From positions 62,001-126,000 of the forward strand of contig NZ_JAFFQY010000002.1 of assembly GCF_017311575.1 (NCBI RefSeq): a stretch of 64,000 nucleotides of DNA, in the 5' to 3' direction. Below, piece after piece: positions 41,181 to 52,709 of this stretch. A program made the translations under genes and the position numbers. The notes under the pieces are model-generated. The model did no database searches. It worked only from the letters and a program-made list of their open reading frames with translations, and was not told the origin of the DNA. Source of the stretch: Roseococcus thiosulfatophilus. GTDB taxonomy: Bacteria > Pseudomonadota > Alphaproteobacteria > Acetobacterales > Acetobacteraceae. Position 1 is the stretch's first letter, and each line of letters starts with the position of its first letter.

Positions 41181-42311
41181 TCAACTCCCACGCCTTTGCC
41201 CGTTCTTCCGCAGCAGGAATTCGCGGCCCACCTTCACCCGCGCCACCCCGTCATAGTCCACGATGTCGGCGGTGGCGTAGGTCTCGCTCCAGAGGTCAGG
41301 GATGAAGCTGCCGGTGCCGACCAGGTCGAGCGGCGCCCGCGCCTCGGCCATCACGCGGCACTTGCCCACCCCGAAGCCCGAGGAGCCCACGATGCGGACC
41401 TTGGGATAGCCCGCCGCGTCCAGCGCCTCGCGCACGCGCCAGATGGCGGCGGCGGAGACGCCGGTGCCGACCAGGTGGCGCAGCTCGGTTTCACTGCGAT
41501 AGCGGCGGATGGCCGCCGGCGCGTGGCGTTCCAGCACCGCATAGCTCTCGGCCGGATCGAGCCCCTCCAGGAACCGCCCGCCATGGGTGTCCAGCCGCAC
41601 GGCCATCCGGCCCGCCGCCGCCAGTTCGGGGAAGCGGGCGCAGACGGCCAGGCTGTCCGTCACCTCCTGGCCGAAATAATCCACCAGGACCGTCAGATCG
41701 TCCTCGGGGTAGGTGGCGTGGAACATCTCGGCGGCGCGCAGCGTGGAGCCCGCATAGCCGATCAGCGCATGCGGCATGGTGCCGCGCCCGGCCTTGGCGC
41801 CGAACCAATGCGCCGTCGCGTCATTGGCATTGCCGATGAAGCCGCGCGCGCCCTCGCGCCGGGCGGCCGCGCTGCCCACGCTGGCGGCATAGGCCATCAT
41901 CTCCTGCATCTCCTGGCCGGCGCAGTGGCGCGCCTCCATGGCCAGGAAGGCGGTGCCGGGCAGTTCGAGGCACATCTGGTAGGCGTTGTGCGCGGCCACG
42001 CAGGCCGGGCCCAGCTTCTGGAGATAGAGCGTTTCCAGATCGGCCAGTGCGGCGAAGGAACCGGTGAGGTAGAGCAACGGATCACCCGCCCCCACCCAGG
42101 AGCCCTCGGGGTATTTCACCTCGATCTCGATGGGCGTGCCACGCCGCGCCGAGACGGCCTCCAGGAACTCCACCGCCAGCCGGGGGGCCGAAACCACCGG
42201 CCGGCGCAGGAACACCGCGTAGGTGACGCGCGCATCGCCGAATTTCTCGACGATGCGGCGGGTGCGGTTGAAATAGCTGTCGGTCCGCCCCGCGATCTCG
42301 TCATCCCGCAT
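41181..42311 (-). CDS. Nicotinate phosphoribosyltransferase
   Basis: 376 residues, shorter than the classical PncB (about 400-500). Motifs include TDSYFNRTRRIVEKFGDARVT, GFIGNANDATAHWFG, the PRPP-site loop RLDTHGGRFLEG and VGTGSFIPDLWSETYATADI. It converts nicotinate to nicotinate mononucleotide. The start at 42311 is five bases after the DAHP synthase stop. The next gene downstream is nadE, in keeping with NAD salvage. It could also be a nicotinamide-type branch, but the overall pattern favours nicotinate. Confidence 0.88.
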   Translation of the reverse strand: MRDDEIAGRTDSYFNRTRRIVEKFGDARVTYAVFLRRPVVSAPRLAVEFLEAVSARRGTPIEIEVKYPEGSWVGAGDPLLYLTGSFAALADLETLYLQKLGPACVAAHNAYQMCLELPGTAFLAMEARHCAGQEMQEMMAYAASVGSAAARREGARGFIGNANDATAHWFGAKAGRGTMPHALIGYAGSTLRAAEMFHATYPEDDLTVLVDYFGQEVTDSLAVCARFPELAAAGRMAVRLDTHGGRFLEGLDPAESYAVLERHAPAAIRRYRSETELRHLVGTGVSAAAIWRVREALDAAGYPKVRIVGSSGFGVGKCRVMAEARAPLDLVGTGSFIPDLWSETYATADIVDYDGVARVKVGREFLLRKNGQRRGS

Positions 42312-42316
42312 GGGCG

Positions 42317-43699
42317 CTACTGCGCGGCCCGGGCGGGGATGCGCTCGGGGCGGGCGCGGTGGGCCTTCAATTCCTCGGCGATGAGGAAGGCCAGTTCCAG
42401 CGACTGCTCGGCGTTCAGGCGCGGGTCGCAGAAGGTGGCGTAGTTGGCCGAGAGGTCGGCGGCCGTCAGCTTCTGGGCACCGCCCACGCATTCCGTCACG
42501 TCGCGGCCGGTCATTTCCACATGCACGCCGCCGGCATGGGCGCCCTCGGCCGCCATCACGTCGAAGAAGCGGCGCACCTCGTCCAGGATGGCGTCGAAGC
42601 TGCGGGTCTTGTAGCCGTTCTGGGTGGTGGTGTTGCCGTGCATGGGGTCGCACAGCCAGGCCACCTGGCGCCCGGCCTCGCGCACCGCGCGCACCAGCGG
42701 CGCCAGCTTCGTCTCGACCTTCTCCGCCCCCATCCGGGAGATGAGCGTGAGGCGCCCGGCCTCATTGCGCGGGTTCAGGATTTCCGTGAGCCGCACCAGC
42801 TCGCCCGCATCCATCGTGGGGCCCACCTTCATGCCGATGGGGTTGGCCACGCCGCGCAGGAATTCCACATGCGCGCCGTCCGGCTGGCGCGTGCGGTCGC
42901 CGATCCAGAGGAAATGCGCGCTGCACGCATAGGTGCGGTGGTGGGTGCTGCTCTGGCGGGTCAGCGCCTCCTCATAGGGAAGCAGCAGGCTTTCATGGCT
43001 GGTGTAGAAGGCCGTCTCGCGGATCTGGGGCGCGTTGTCGCTGTTCATGCCGCAGGCGGCCATGAAGCGCAGCGTCTCATCAATCCGGTTGGACAGGCCC
43101 TCATACTGGTCGGCGAGCGGCGAGCGCGCCACGAAGTCGAGGTTCCAGCGATGGACCTGGTGCAGGTCGGCGAAGCCGCCGGTGGCGAAGGCGCGCAGCA
43201 GGTTCAGCGTGCCGGCCGATTGCAGATAGGCGAATTCCATCCGCGCGGGGTCGGGCACCCGGGCCTCGGGCGTGAAGGCCGCGCCATTGATGATGTCGCC
43301 GCGGTAGGAGGGCAGCGTCACGCCGTCCTGGGTTTCGACATCGCTGCTGCGGGGCTTGGCGAACTGCCCCGCCATGCGGCCGAGCTTCACCACCGGCATG
43401 CCGGCGCCGAAGGTCAGCACGACCGCCATCTGCAACAGCACCTTGAAGCTGTCGCGGATGGCATCGGCATGGAAGTCGGCGAAGCTTTCGGCGCAGTCAC
43501 CCCCCTGGAGGACGAAGGCCTGGCCTTGGGCAGCTTCGGCGAGCGCGGCCTTCAATCGCTCGCACTCGCCCGCAAAAACCAGCGGCGGAAAGGTCTTGAC
43601 CTTGGCTTCCATGGCGGCGAGGGCCGCCGTGTCGGGATAGTCCGGCACTTGCCGGATAGGCATCTGCCGCCAGGAATCGGGGCGCCATTCACGCGCCAT
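42317..43699 (-). CDS. 3-deoxy-7-phosphoheptulonate synthase, class II
   Basis: 460 residues, first enzyme of the shikimate pathway. Class II markers are visible: [11 protein letters not shown] with the metal-binding Cys, [34 protein letters not shown], and [14 protein letters not shown]. The ATG at 43699 has TGGAG eight bases upstream; GTG 43708 is a possible earlier start. It lies just before the nicotinate enzyme. Plant and many alphaproteobacterial DAHP synthases are of this class. Confidence 0.96.
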   Translation of the reverse strand: MAREWRPDSWRQMPIRQVPDYPDTAALAAMEAKVKTFPPLVFAGECERLKAALAEAAQGQAFVLQGGDCAESFADFHADAIRDSFKVLLQMAVVLTFGAGMPVVKLGRMAGQFAKPRSSDVETQDGVTLPSYRGDIINGAAFTPEARVPDPARMEFAYLQSAGTLNLLRAFATGGFADLHQVHRWNLDFVARSPLADQYEGLSNRIDETLRFMAACGMNSDNAPQIRETAFYTSHESLLLPYEEALTRQSSTHHRTYACSAHFLWIGDRTRQPDGAHVEFLRGVANPIGMKVGPTMDAGELVRLTEILNPRNEAGRLTLISRMGAEKVETKLAPLVRAVREAGRQVAWLCDPMHGNTTTQNGYKTRSFDAILDEVRRFFDVMAAEGAHAGGVHVEMTGRDVTECVGGAQKLTAADLSANYATFCDPRLNAEQSLELAFLIAEELKAHRARPERIPARAAQ

Positions 43700-43767
43700 G
43701 GCCGTCACTCCAGTGAAGAAAGGTCCATGACACTAGGACAGGCCCGGGCGCGTGGCTACCTCTGGGC

Positions 43768-45150
43768 CTATTCCGCCGCGTCAGCGGTGACCCCCGCGAC
43801 ACGCGTGCGTGTGCGCAGCGTCACGAGTTCCTCGGCCGCCGTGGGGTGGATGCCGATGGTCCGGTCGAAATCCGCCTTGGTGGCGCCCATCCGGACGGCG
43901 ATGCCGATGCCCTGCATGATCTCGGCCGCATCCTCGCCCACCATGTGCGCGCCCAGGATGCGCTGGCTTTGCTGGCAGACCACCAGCTTCATCATCACCC
44001 GCATGCCCTCGCGCTTCGTGATGGTGTGGCGCATGGGGGTGAAGCGGGTGAGGTAGATGTCCACGGGGCCCCGCCGCGCCGCCTCCTCCTCGCTCATCCC
44101 CACCGTGCCCACGGGGGGCGAGGTGAAGATGGCCGTCGGCACGTTCTCATAGCTGGCCCGGCGGGGGTTGCCGCCGTAAAGGCTGTCGGCCAGCGCGTGC
44201 CCAACGGCCGTCGCCATGGGGGTGAGGTTCAGCCGGTCCGTCACGTCGCCGATGGCGTGGATGTGGGGAATGTTGGTCGCGTGGTCCTCATCCACCGGGA
44301 TGGCGCCGCCCTCGGCCACATTCACCCCGGCCCGCTCCAGCCCCAGCCCCTCGGTGTTGGGGGCGCGGCCGGTGCAGAAGAAGACCGCATCCACCTCGCG
44401 CATGCCGTTGTTGGAGAGGCCGAGCAGGATGCGCCCCTCCGGCAGGCGCTGCAGGCGGGTGGCGTTCACGCCCCCCTCCATGCGGATGCCCTGGGCCGTC
44501 ATGGCCTCCGTCAGGCAGAGACGCACGTCATTGTCGAAGCCGCGCAGCACCTGGGGGGAGCGGTGGAAGACCTCCACCTCCGCCCCCAGCCCGTGCAGCA
44601 GGCAGGCGAATTCGAGCGCGATGTAGCCCGCGCCCAGGATGGCGACCTTCTTCGGCAAGGCCGGCAGGGTGAACAGGTCGTCGCTGATGAGGCCCAGTTC
44701 CGCGCCCGGAATGTCGAGCCGCGTGGCCCGCCCGCCGGTCGCGATCACGATGCGTTCGGCGGTGACGCGCTGGTCGCCGACGCGCAGCGTGTGCGCGTCC
44801 TCGAAGGTCGCGCGGGCGTCGAAGCTGGTGACGCCCGCCCCCTGCAGCAGGCGGCCATAGATGCCGGAAAGCCGCGTGACCTCCGCATCGCGCGCGGCGG
44901 CGAGCTTCGCCCAGTCATGCGCGCCCTTCGTGATGTCCCAGCCGAAGGCCGCGGCGTCCTCGGCCCAGCGGCCATATTCGGCGGCCTGGACCATCAGCTT
45001 CTTGGGCACGCAGCCGACATTGACGCAGGTGCCGCCCCAGAAGCGTTCCTCGGCCACGGCCACGCGGGCGCCATGGCCCGCCGCGATGCGCGCCAGCCGC
45101 ACCCCGCCCGAGCCGCCGCCGATGACGAAGAGGTCGAAATCATAGGGCAT
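43768..45150 (-). CDS. gor: Glutathione-disulfide reductase
   Basis: 460 residues, FAD/NADPH disulfide reductase. FAD loop GGGSGGVRLARIAA at about 11-24, redox pair Cys42 and Cys47 in TCVNVGCVPKK, NADPH site GAGYIALEFA, and the C-terminal GIHPTAAEE with the active His and Glu. The sequence fits glutathione reductase better than dihydrolipoamide dehydrogenase because of the CVNVGCVPKK motif. A stable hairpin overlies its leader (45151-45185). Confidence 0.93.
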   Translation of the reverse strand: MPYDFDLFVIGGGSGGVRLARIAAGHGARVAVAEERFWGGTCVNVGCVPKKLMVQAAEYGRWAEDAAAFGWDITKGAHDWAKLAAARDAEVTRLSGIYGRLLQGAGVTSFDARATFEDAHTLRVGDQRVTAERIVIATGGRATRLDIPGAELGLISDDLFTLPALPKKVAILGAGYIALEFACLLHGLGAEVEVFHRSPQVLRGFDNDVRLCLTEAMTAQGIRMEGGVNATRLQRLPEGRILLGLSNNGMREVDAVFFCTGRAPNTEGLGLERAGVNVAEGGAIPVDEDHATNIPHIHAIGDVTDRLNLTPMATAVGHALADSLYGGNPRRASYENVPTAIFTSPPVGTVGMSEEEAARRGPVDIYLTRFTPMRHTITKREGMRVMMKLVVCQQSQRILGAHMVGEDAAEIMQGIGIAVRMGATKADFDRTIGIHPTAAEELVTLRTRTRVAGVTADAAE

Positions 45151-45185
45151 GGGCGGGGTTCCTGGGCCGTTGCGTCACCCCGCCC
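45151..45185 (-). promoter_or_regulatory. Hairpin at the 5' leader of gor
   Basis: On the plus strand GGGCGGGGT (45151-45159) and ACCCCGCCC (45177-45185) are perfect nine-base arms around a 17-base loop, so the gor mRNA folds a GC-rich hairpin ending at the base before its ATG. The AGGA that could serve as ribosome site sits in or next to the loop. It could dampen or condition translation, or act as the trailing edge of TRAP transcripts; both are inferred. Confidence 0.4.
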
Positions 45186-45219
45186 ATGTAGGCGCTCCCT
45201 TCCCGCAATGAAACCGGGG

Positions 45220-46545
45220 CTACCAGCCGATGGCGCGCGGCAGCCAGGTGGCCAGTGCGGGAAAGGCGAACACCGCCCCCACCGCCAGGATCTGCAAGGC
45301 CACGAAGGGGATGACGCCGCGGTAGATCTCGCCCGTGGTGATTTCGGGCGGGGCCGCGCCGCGCAGGAAGAACAGCGCCCAGCCGAAGGGCGGCGTCAGG
45401 AAGGAGGTCTGGAGCATCACGGCGATCAGCGCCGCCAGCCACACCGGGTCCACGCCGGAACTCGCGAAGATGGGCAGGAAGAGGGGGACCGCGATGTAGC
45501 TGATCTCGATCCATTCCAGGAAGAAGCCCAGCACGAAGATCAGCAGCAGCATGAACAGGATGTCGGTGTTCACGCCCCCGGGGAGGAAGGCGAAGAGGTC
45601 CTCCACCAGCTGTTCGCCCCGCAGGCCGCGGAAGGCCAGGGCGAAGACCTGCGCGCAGATGAGGACGAACATCATCATGGCCGTGATGCGCGCGGCGGCG
45701 GCGGCACTCTCCCACAGCAGGGTCGCGTTGAAGCGCCGGCCCAGCGCCGTCACCACCACCGCGCCCAAGGCGCCCATCGCCGCCGCTTCCGTGGGGGCCG
45801 CGATGCCGCCGATGATGGAGCCCAGCACGGCGATGATGAGGCCCACCGGCGGCAGCACCACCCGCAGCAGCCGCAGGATGAGCTGGCGCGTGTCGATCAG
45901 CGCGCGTTCCTCGGCCGGCACGGGCGGCGCCATGTCGGGCCGCACCATGCCGAGGATGATGACATAGGCCGCGAACATGCCGGCCAGCAGCAGGCCCGGG
46001 AACACCGCGGCGGCGAAGAGCGTGCCGACCGAGAGGTTCATGATGTCCGCCATCAGGATCAGGATGAGCGAGGGCGGGATGATCTGCCCGAGCGTGCCGG
46101 AGGCGCAGATGACGCCGCAGGCCAGGCCCCGGTCATAGCCGCGGCTCATCATGGCCGGCAGTGCCAGCAACGCGAGTGTGACGACCGTGGCGCCCACGAT
46201 GCCCGTGGTCGCCCCCATCAGCACGCCCACAAAGACGACGCCGAGCGCCAACCCCCCCCGCAGATTGCCCGCGAGGCGGCCCACCACGGCCATGAGGTCC
46301 TCCGCCAGGCGGGACTTTTCCAGCATCACCCCCATGAAGACGAAGAGGGGAATGGCCAGCAGGGTGTAGTTCGTCACCACGCCGAAGATGCGCGCCGGCA
46401 GCAGGTTGAACAGCATGGGCCCGAAGCCCAGCCAGCCAAAGACGAAGCCCGAGATGGCGAGCGTCAGCGCCACCGGCACGCCAACCAGCAGCAGCGCGAA
46501 GAACGCAAGCAGCATGGCGATTGCGTAGATTTCCTGGATCGGCAT
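45220..46545 (-). CDS. TRAP transporter large permease (DctM)
   Basis: 441 residues with about 12 membrane segments. DctM features include LAISGFVFGWLGFGPMLF early, LAIPLFVFMGVMLEKS, and TGIVGATVVTLALLALP. It forms the channel part of a sodium-driven TRAP importer with the DctQ and DctP proteins directly upstream. The gap to the DctQ stop is 15 bases. The last segment ends with FPALATWLPRAIGW. Confidence 0.95.
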   Translation of the reverse strand: MPIQEIYAIAMLLAFFALLLVGVPVALTLAISGFVFGWLGFGPMLFNLLPARIFGVVTNYTLLAIPLFVFMGVMLEKSRLAEDLMAVVGRLAGNLRGGLALGVVFVGVLMGATTGIVGATVVTLALLALPAMMSRGYDRGLACGVICASGTLGQIIPPSLILILMADIMNLSVGTLFAAAVFPGLLLAGMFAAYVIILGMVRPDMAPPVPAEERALIDTRQLILRLLRVVLPPVGLIIAVLGSIIGGIAAPTEAAAMGALGAVVVTALGRRFNATLLWESAAAAARITAMMMFVLICAQVFALAFRGLRGEQLVEDLFAFLPGGVNTDILFMLLLIFVLGFFLEWIEISYIAVPLFLPIFASSGVDPVWLAALIAVMLQTSFLTPPFGWALFFLRGAAPPEITTGEIYRGVIPFVALQILAVGAVFAFPALATWLPRAIGW

Positions 46546-46560
46546 GAAGGGGGTCCGGTG

Positions 46561-47052
46561 TCAGCGCCGCAATTGCGGCGCGAGGCGGAGGAGAAGGGCG
46601 GTGAACTGCAGCGCCAGCAGCGCGAAGCCCAAGGGAATGAACCCCTTCAGGATGTAGCGCGCATCAATGCCGCCCGGATTGGCCGAGCCCTCATTCTGCG
46701 CCCAGGACTGCATGACATAGCGCCAGGACAGCCAGATGACGGCCACGCACACCAGCAGCCCGGCGAGGCAGGAGAGGAACTCCACCCGCCGCTGCCACAC
46801 CTCGCTCATGCGGGCATAGAGCACGTCCACCCGCACATGCTCGCCATGCTTGAGCGCCCAGGCGGCCCCCAGCAGCGCGATGGGTGACATCAGGTGCCAT
46901 TCCAGCTCCTGTGCCCAGACGCTGCCGGTGGCGAAGCCGTAGCGCAGCAGCACATTGCCCGCCATGACCAGCACCAGCCCGATGAGGGCCACGGCGGAGA
47001 GGCGGCCGAGCCATTCGACCGCCCCCTCCAGCGTGTCGGCGAGGCGCGTCAC
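46561..47052 (-). CDS. TRAP transporter small permease (DctQ)
   Basis: 163 residues with four membrane segments: LSAVALIGLVLVMAGNVLLRYG, the central VEFLSCLAGLLVCVAVIWLSW, and two others, as in DctQ. It bridges DctM and the periplasmic binding protein. The conserved SVWAQELEWHLM is present near residue 45. The ATG overlaps the DctP stop (ATGA). Confidence 0.92.
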   Translation of the reverse strand: MTRLADTLEGAVEWLGRLSAVALIGLVLVMAGNVLLRYGFATGSVWAQELEWHLMSPIALLGAAWALKHGEHVRVDVLYARMSEVWQRRVEFLSCLAGLLVCVAVIWLSWRYVMQSWAQNEGSANPGGIDARYILKGFIPLGFALLALQFTALLLRLAPQLRR

Positions 47053-48134
47053 GCTTCGCGGATCTTGTTGTGGTAGGGCACCTCGGAATAGCGCGACCAG
47101 GCGTCGAAGCGCGCCTTGTAGGCCATGTAGCTCTCATGCACGCGGCGGGTGACGGCGTCGCGCGCGATGGCGGCTTCTAGCACCTTCGCATTCTCCTCGC
47201 GCAGGCGGGCCACCACGGCGTCCGGCAGTTCCTTGGCCTCCACGCCGTGGTTGCGGATCAGGTCCTCCATCGCGTCGGCGTTGTTCTTCTGGCACCAGGC
47301 CTCGGAGATCACGTTGCAGGCGGCGACCGCGTTCTCGACGATGGCCTTGAGGTCATTGGGCAGGCGGGCCCAGGCGGCCTTGTTGATGGTGAGCTCCGAC
47401 GCCGTCGCCGTCTCGTGCCAGCCCGTCGTGTAGTAGTGCTTGGCGACGCGGTGCAGGCCGAGCTGCCGGTCGAGATAGGGGCCCACGAATTCGGCGGCAT
47501 CAATCACGCCGCGTTCCAGCGCGGGGAACAGCTCGCCCGGCGGCAGCAGGCGCACATCCACGCCCAGCGCCTGGTAGACGCGGCCCGCGAGGCCTGGGAT
47601 GCGCATCTTGAGGCCGCGAAGGTCCTCGACCGTGTTGATGGGGCGGCGGAACCAGCCCGTCATCTGCACGCCCGTGTTGCCGCAGAGGAAGGGGACGAGG
47701 TTGAAGCGGTCATAGACCTCGCGCCAGAGGTCGAGGCCGCCGCCATCATACATCCAGCCGTTCAGCCCCTGGAAATTCAGGCCGAAGGGGACGGCGGTGA
47801 AGTACTGCGCGGCGAAGGTCTTGCCGGTCCAGAAATAGGCGTTGGCGTAGTTCATCTCGACGATGCCGGCGCTGACGGCGTCGAAGCCCTCGGCGGCGGG
47901 GATCAGTTCGCCCGCGCCGAAGAACTGGATGCGGATGCGGTTGTTGGACATGCGCTGGATGCGATCGATCAGGTCGCGCGCGGAGCCCGGGCCGGTGGAG
48001 TAGAAGGCCGCCTGGGGGCCGTAGAAGCTGGTCATGCGCCAGTTGAAGGTGGTCTGCGCGGTGACGACGGCGGGGGTGGCGAGGCTGCCCGCGATGCCGC
48101 CCGCGGCGGCGCCCAGCATCATGCGACGGTTCAT
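47049..48134 (-). CDS. TRAP transporter solute-binding protein (DctP, TakP-like)
   Basis: 361 residues. The N-terminus MNRRMMLGAAAGGIAGSLA with paired Arg and a hydrophobic run ending near VVTAQT is a Tat- or Sec-type signal. The mature part includes WRMTSFYGPQAAFYSTGPGS, RIPGLAGRVYQALG and ELFPALERGVIDAAEFVGP, which resemble TakP-type binding proteins for 2-oxo acids or lactate. The ligand-binding Arg is expected in the RIPGL stretch. It is first in the P-Q-M operon, so it supplies the external ligand. Confidence 0.93.
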   Translation of the reverse strand: MNRRMMLGAAAGGIAGSLATPAVVTAQTTFNWRMTSFYGPQAAFYSTGPGSARDLIDRIQRMSNNRIRIQFFGAGELIPAAEGFDAVSAGIVEMNYANAYFWTGKTFAAQYFTAVPFGLNFQGLNGWMYDGGGLDLWREVYDRFNLVPFLCGNTGVQMTGWFRRPINTVEDLRGLKMRIPGLAGRVYQALGVDVRLLPPGELFPALERGVIDAAEFVGPYLDRQLGLHRVAKHYYTTGWHETATASELTINKAAWARLPNDLKAIVENAVAACNVISEAWCQKNNADAMEDLIRNHGVEAKELPDAVVARLREENAKVLEAAIARDAVTRRVHESYMAYKARFDAWSRYSEVPYHNKIREA

Positions 48135-48267
48135 GTGGTCTCTCCGGCCGGGACAGGATGTCCGTTCCGGGAAACCAATTGTTCAGGAGCGCGCCGCCGC
48201 CAAGGGCAATTTCCGGGCAATGCAGGGGGTTTCGCGCAGCCTCCTGCCCCATTCCTCGGCGTTCTGC

Positions 48268-50091
<1,824 letters not shown>

Positions 50092-50103
50092 GGGATGGGC
50101 TCC

Positions 50104-51408
50104 TCAGCTCTTGCGGCGCGGCTTGACGCCGCGGCCGGGCTTGTTGGCCTGGCGGCCGCGCGCGATGGCCAGCGCATCCTCCGGCACATCCTCGGTGATG
50201 ACGCTGCCGGCGGCGGTGATGGCGCGCGCGCCCACGCGCACCGGGGCGACGAGGGCGGTGTCGCTGCCGATGAAGGCACCCTCCCCGATCTCGGTGCGGT
50301 GCTTGTTCACGCCGTCATAATTGCAGGTGATGGTGCCCGCGCCGATATTGGCGCCCGCCCCCACCGTCACGTCGCCCAGATAGGTCAGGTGGTTGGCCTT
50401 GGCGCCGGGGCCGAGGGTGGCCGCCTTCAGCTCCACGAAATTGCCGACATGGGCGCCCTGCCCCACATCGGCGCCCGGCCGCAGCCGCGCATAGGGGCCG
50501 ATGATGGCATTCGCGCGCACCACGCAGCCCTCGAGGTGCGAGAAGGCGCGGATGCGCGCGCCCTCCTCCACCATGACGCCGGGCGCGAAGACCACATGCG
50601 GCTCCACCACCACGTCGGGGGCGAGGCGGGTGTCCCAGGCCAGCGTCACGGAGCCGGGGTCGGTGAGGGTGGCGCCGCCCAGCATGGCGGCCTCGCGCAG
50701 GCGCGACTGGATCTCGGCCTCGGCGGCGGCGAGTTCGACGCGGGTGTTGATGCCGCGCAGTTCGGCCTCCGGCGCCTCGACGGCGGTGGTGCGAAGGCCT
50801 TCGGCGCGGGCGGCGGCGACCACGTCCGTCAGGTAGTATTCGCCCTGGCGGTTGTCGTTGCGCAGCGCGGAGAGCCAGCGGAACAGATGCGGCGCGGCGG
50901 CGCAGACCACGCCGGCATTGCAGAGAGGAATGGCGCGCTCCTCCTCCGTGGCGTCGGCGTGTTCGACGATGCGCGCCACCTGCCCGGCCCCGTCCAGCAC
51001 CACGCGGCCATAGCGGCCGGGCTCGGCCGGGCGCATGGCCAGCAGCGCGAGGTCCGCCGCGTCGCGCGCCGCGACCAGTCGTTCCAGGGTGGCGGTGGTG
51101 ATGAGCGGGTTGTCGCCATAGAGCACCGCGACGTCGCCGCCGAAGCCCTCCAGCAGGGGGGCGGCGATGCGGGCGGCGTGGCCGGTCCCCAGGCGTTCCT
51201 GCTGCACCACCGTGGCATGCGGGGCGACGGCCGCGGCCAGTTCCTCCATGCCCGGCCCCACCACCACGACGATGCGCTGGAACACCGGCGCGCAGGCGGC
51301 CAGCAGGTGCTGCACCATGGGCCGGCCGGCCAGGTGGTGCATCACCTTGGGCTGGCTCGACCGCATCCGGGTGCCCTGCCCCGCCGCGAGGATGATGGCT
51401 GCGCGCAT
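50104..51408 (-). CDS. glmU: Bifunctional UDP-GlcNAc diphosphorylase/glucosamine-1-phosphate acetyltransferase
   Basis: 434 residues. The N-terminal uridylyltransferase has LAAGQGTRMRSSQPKVMHHL and GTGHAARIAA, and the C-terminal left-handed beta-helix acetyltransferase has hexapeptide repeats (YARLRPGADVGQGAHVGNF, GAGTITCNYDGVNKHRTEI). AGGGG lies eight bases before ATG 51408. It makes UDP-GlcNAc and is the first gene of the operon with glmS. Confidence 0.97.
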   Translation of the reverse strand: MRAAIILAAGQGTRMRSSQPKVMHHLAGRPMVQHLLAACAPVFQRIVVVVGPGMEELAAAVAPHATVVQQERLGTGHAARIAAPLLEGFGGDVAVLYGDNPLITTATLERLVAARDAADLALLAMRPAEPGRYGRVVLDGAGQVARIVEHADATEEERAIPLCNAGVVCAAAPHLFRWLSALRNDNRQGEYYLTDVVAAARAEGLRTTAVEAPEAELRGINTRVELAAAEAEIQSRLREAAMLGGATLTDPGSVTLAWDTRLAPDVVVEPHVVFAPGVMVEEGARIRAFSHLEGCVVRANAIIGPYARLRPGADVGQGAHVGNFVELKAATLGPGAKANHLTYLGDVTVGAGANIGAGTITCNYDGVNKHRTEIGEGAFIGSDTALVAPVRVGARAITAAGSVITEDVPEDALAIARGRQANKPGRGVKPRRKS

Positions 51409-51501
51409 TCGCTGGCCCCTGAACTGCAATGGGCTTGGGGTCTAGCCGGGCGGCGCGCGGCGCGGCAAGGGCGCGCCGCCCACGCTTTCTTGCGCTTCGT
51501 G

Positions 51502-51804
51502 TCAGCGCGAGAGGCGGCGGATCAGGTCTTCATTGCTGCGGCTGACCAGCCCCGGCATCAGCAGCGCGTCCAGCGCCCACCACACCAGGATGAAGCCGAG
51601 CCCGATATAGCCGATGAAGATCAGCGACAGGACCCAGGACATCACGAAGACGCCCAGCATGACGAGGCCCGAGACCCAGCGGCCCAGATACATGCGGTGG
51701 ACGCCGCCATAGCCCAGGAAGAACCAGATGAGGTAGGCCACCAACAGCGACTTGGCGTTGGCGTGGTAGCGCATGGCGGCGTAATCGTCGTGGCGGCTGG
51801 GCAT
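51502..51804 (-). CDS. TM2 domain-containing membrane protein
   Basis: 100 residues with a TM2 domain: YLIWFFLGYGGVHRMYLGR between helices, then SGLVMLGVFVMSWVLSLIF and GLGFILVWWALDALLM. It is a small inner-membrane protein whose role in bacteria is not clear. It is divergent from the GST gene and lies 93 bases upstream of glmU on the same strand. The N-terminus is hydrophilic (SRHDDYAAMRYHANAKS). Confidence 0.9.
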   Translation of the reverse strand: MPSRHDDYAAMRYHANAKSLLVAYLIWFFLGYGGVHRMYLGRWVSGLVMLGVFVMSWVLSLIFIGYIGLGFILVWWALDALLMPGLVSRSNEDLIRRLSR

Positions 51805-51878
51805 GGGTGGGCGAACCTTTGTGTTGACGTGGCGCTTGCGCCATATGGAACCTTGTCCCTTCCGGAACGAGGCCCCGC

Positions 51879-52511
51879 ATGACGATCGAACTGCACACCT
51901 GGAACACCCCCAATGGCCGCAAGATCAGCGTGGCCCTCGAGGAGATGGGGTTGGACTACAGCGTGCACCCTGTGAACATCTCAAAGGGCGAACAGTTTAA
52001 CCCCGAGTTCCTGAAATTCGCGCCCAACAACCGAATTCCCGCCATCCGCGACCCCAATGGCCCCGATGGCAAGCCGGCCACGGTGTTCGAGAGCGGCGCC
52101 ATCCTGTGGTACCTGGCGGAGAAGACCGGCAAGTTCTGGCCGAAGGACCTCGCCGCGCGCGTGCCGGTAATGGAGTGGCTGATGTGGCAGATGGGCGGCT
52201 TCGGCCCCATGCCCGGCCAGGTGCACCACTTCCTGATGCAGCCCGAGGGCCCGGCGCGGGACTACGGCTTCACCCGCTACCACACCGAGACCAAGCGCCT
52301 CTATGGCGTGCTGGACCGGCGCCTGGCGGGGCGGGATTTCGTGGCGACGGAGGGCGAGCCCTCGATCGCCGACTTCGCCATCATCGGCTGGGCCTGGCGG
52401 CATGAGCGGCACCAGGTGCCCTTCGACGACCTGCCCAACGTGGCCGCCTGGTATGAGCGGATGATGGCCCGCCCGGCGACGGCGCGGGGCTTCGAGGTGT
52501 CGCTCGGCTGA
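51879..52511 (+). CDS. Glutathione S-transferase family protein (YfcG/YghU-like)
   Basis: 210 residues. The thioredoxin-fold N-terminus has NTPNGRKISVALEEMGLDY and FLKFAPNNRIPAI, the C-terminal helical half begins near GKFWPKDLAARVP and contains WLMWQMGGFGPM. The Asn-rich NTPNGRK marks the YfcG/YghU disulfide-reductase-like group, in which Asn or Thr substitutes for a catalytic Tyr/Cys. It is the last ordinary chromosomal gene before tRNA-Ser. Confidence 0.93.
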   Translation: MTIELHTWNTPNGRKISVALEEMGLDYSVHPVNISKGEQFNPEFLKFAPNNRIPAIRDPNGPDGKPATVFESGAILWYLAEKTGKFWPKDLAARVPVMEWLMWQMGGFGPMPGQVHHFLMQPEGPARDYGFTRYHTETKRLYGVLDRRLAGRDFVATEGEPSIADFAIIGWAWRHERHQVPFDDLPNVAAWYERMMARPATARGFEVSLG

Positions 52512-52519
52512 AGGGCTGG

Positions 52520-52541
52520 CCGGGGGGGTCATGCCCCCCGG
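52520..52541 (+). terminator. Possible terminator after the GST gene
   Basis: CCGGGGGG (52520-52527) pairs with CCCCCCGG (52534-52541) around a six-base loop, nine bases beyond the stop. Only a short, mixed T stretch follows (TTGCGGCATTT), so it would be a weak intrinsic or Rho-assisted site. Confidence 0.5.
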
Positions 52542-52616
52542 TTGCGGCATTTGACGGGGGCGGGTTGGGGCTGTATCACCCGCAACTGCATACGCCGTGT
52601 GACGTTCCACTCCTGC

Positions 52617-52709
52617 GGAGGGGTGGCCGAGTGGCCGAAGGCGGCGGTTTGCTAAACCGTTAAGCGGAGATAATCCGCTTCGTGGGTTCGAATCCCATCC
52701 CCTCCGCCA
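52617..52709 (+). tRNA. tRNA-Ser (anticodon GCT)
   Basis: Acceptor arms GGAGGGG and CCCCTCC pair, followed by discriminator G and encoded CCA (52707-52709). The anticodon loop TTGCTAA gives GCT. A long variable arm of the class II type (AAGCGGAGATAATCCGCTT) and T-loop GGTTCGAATCC are visible. Its 3' end is the left boundary of the accessory island, so it may be the attachment target. Confidence 0.96.
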
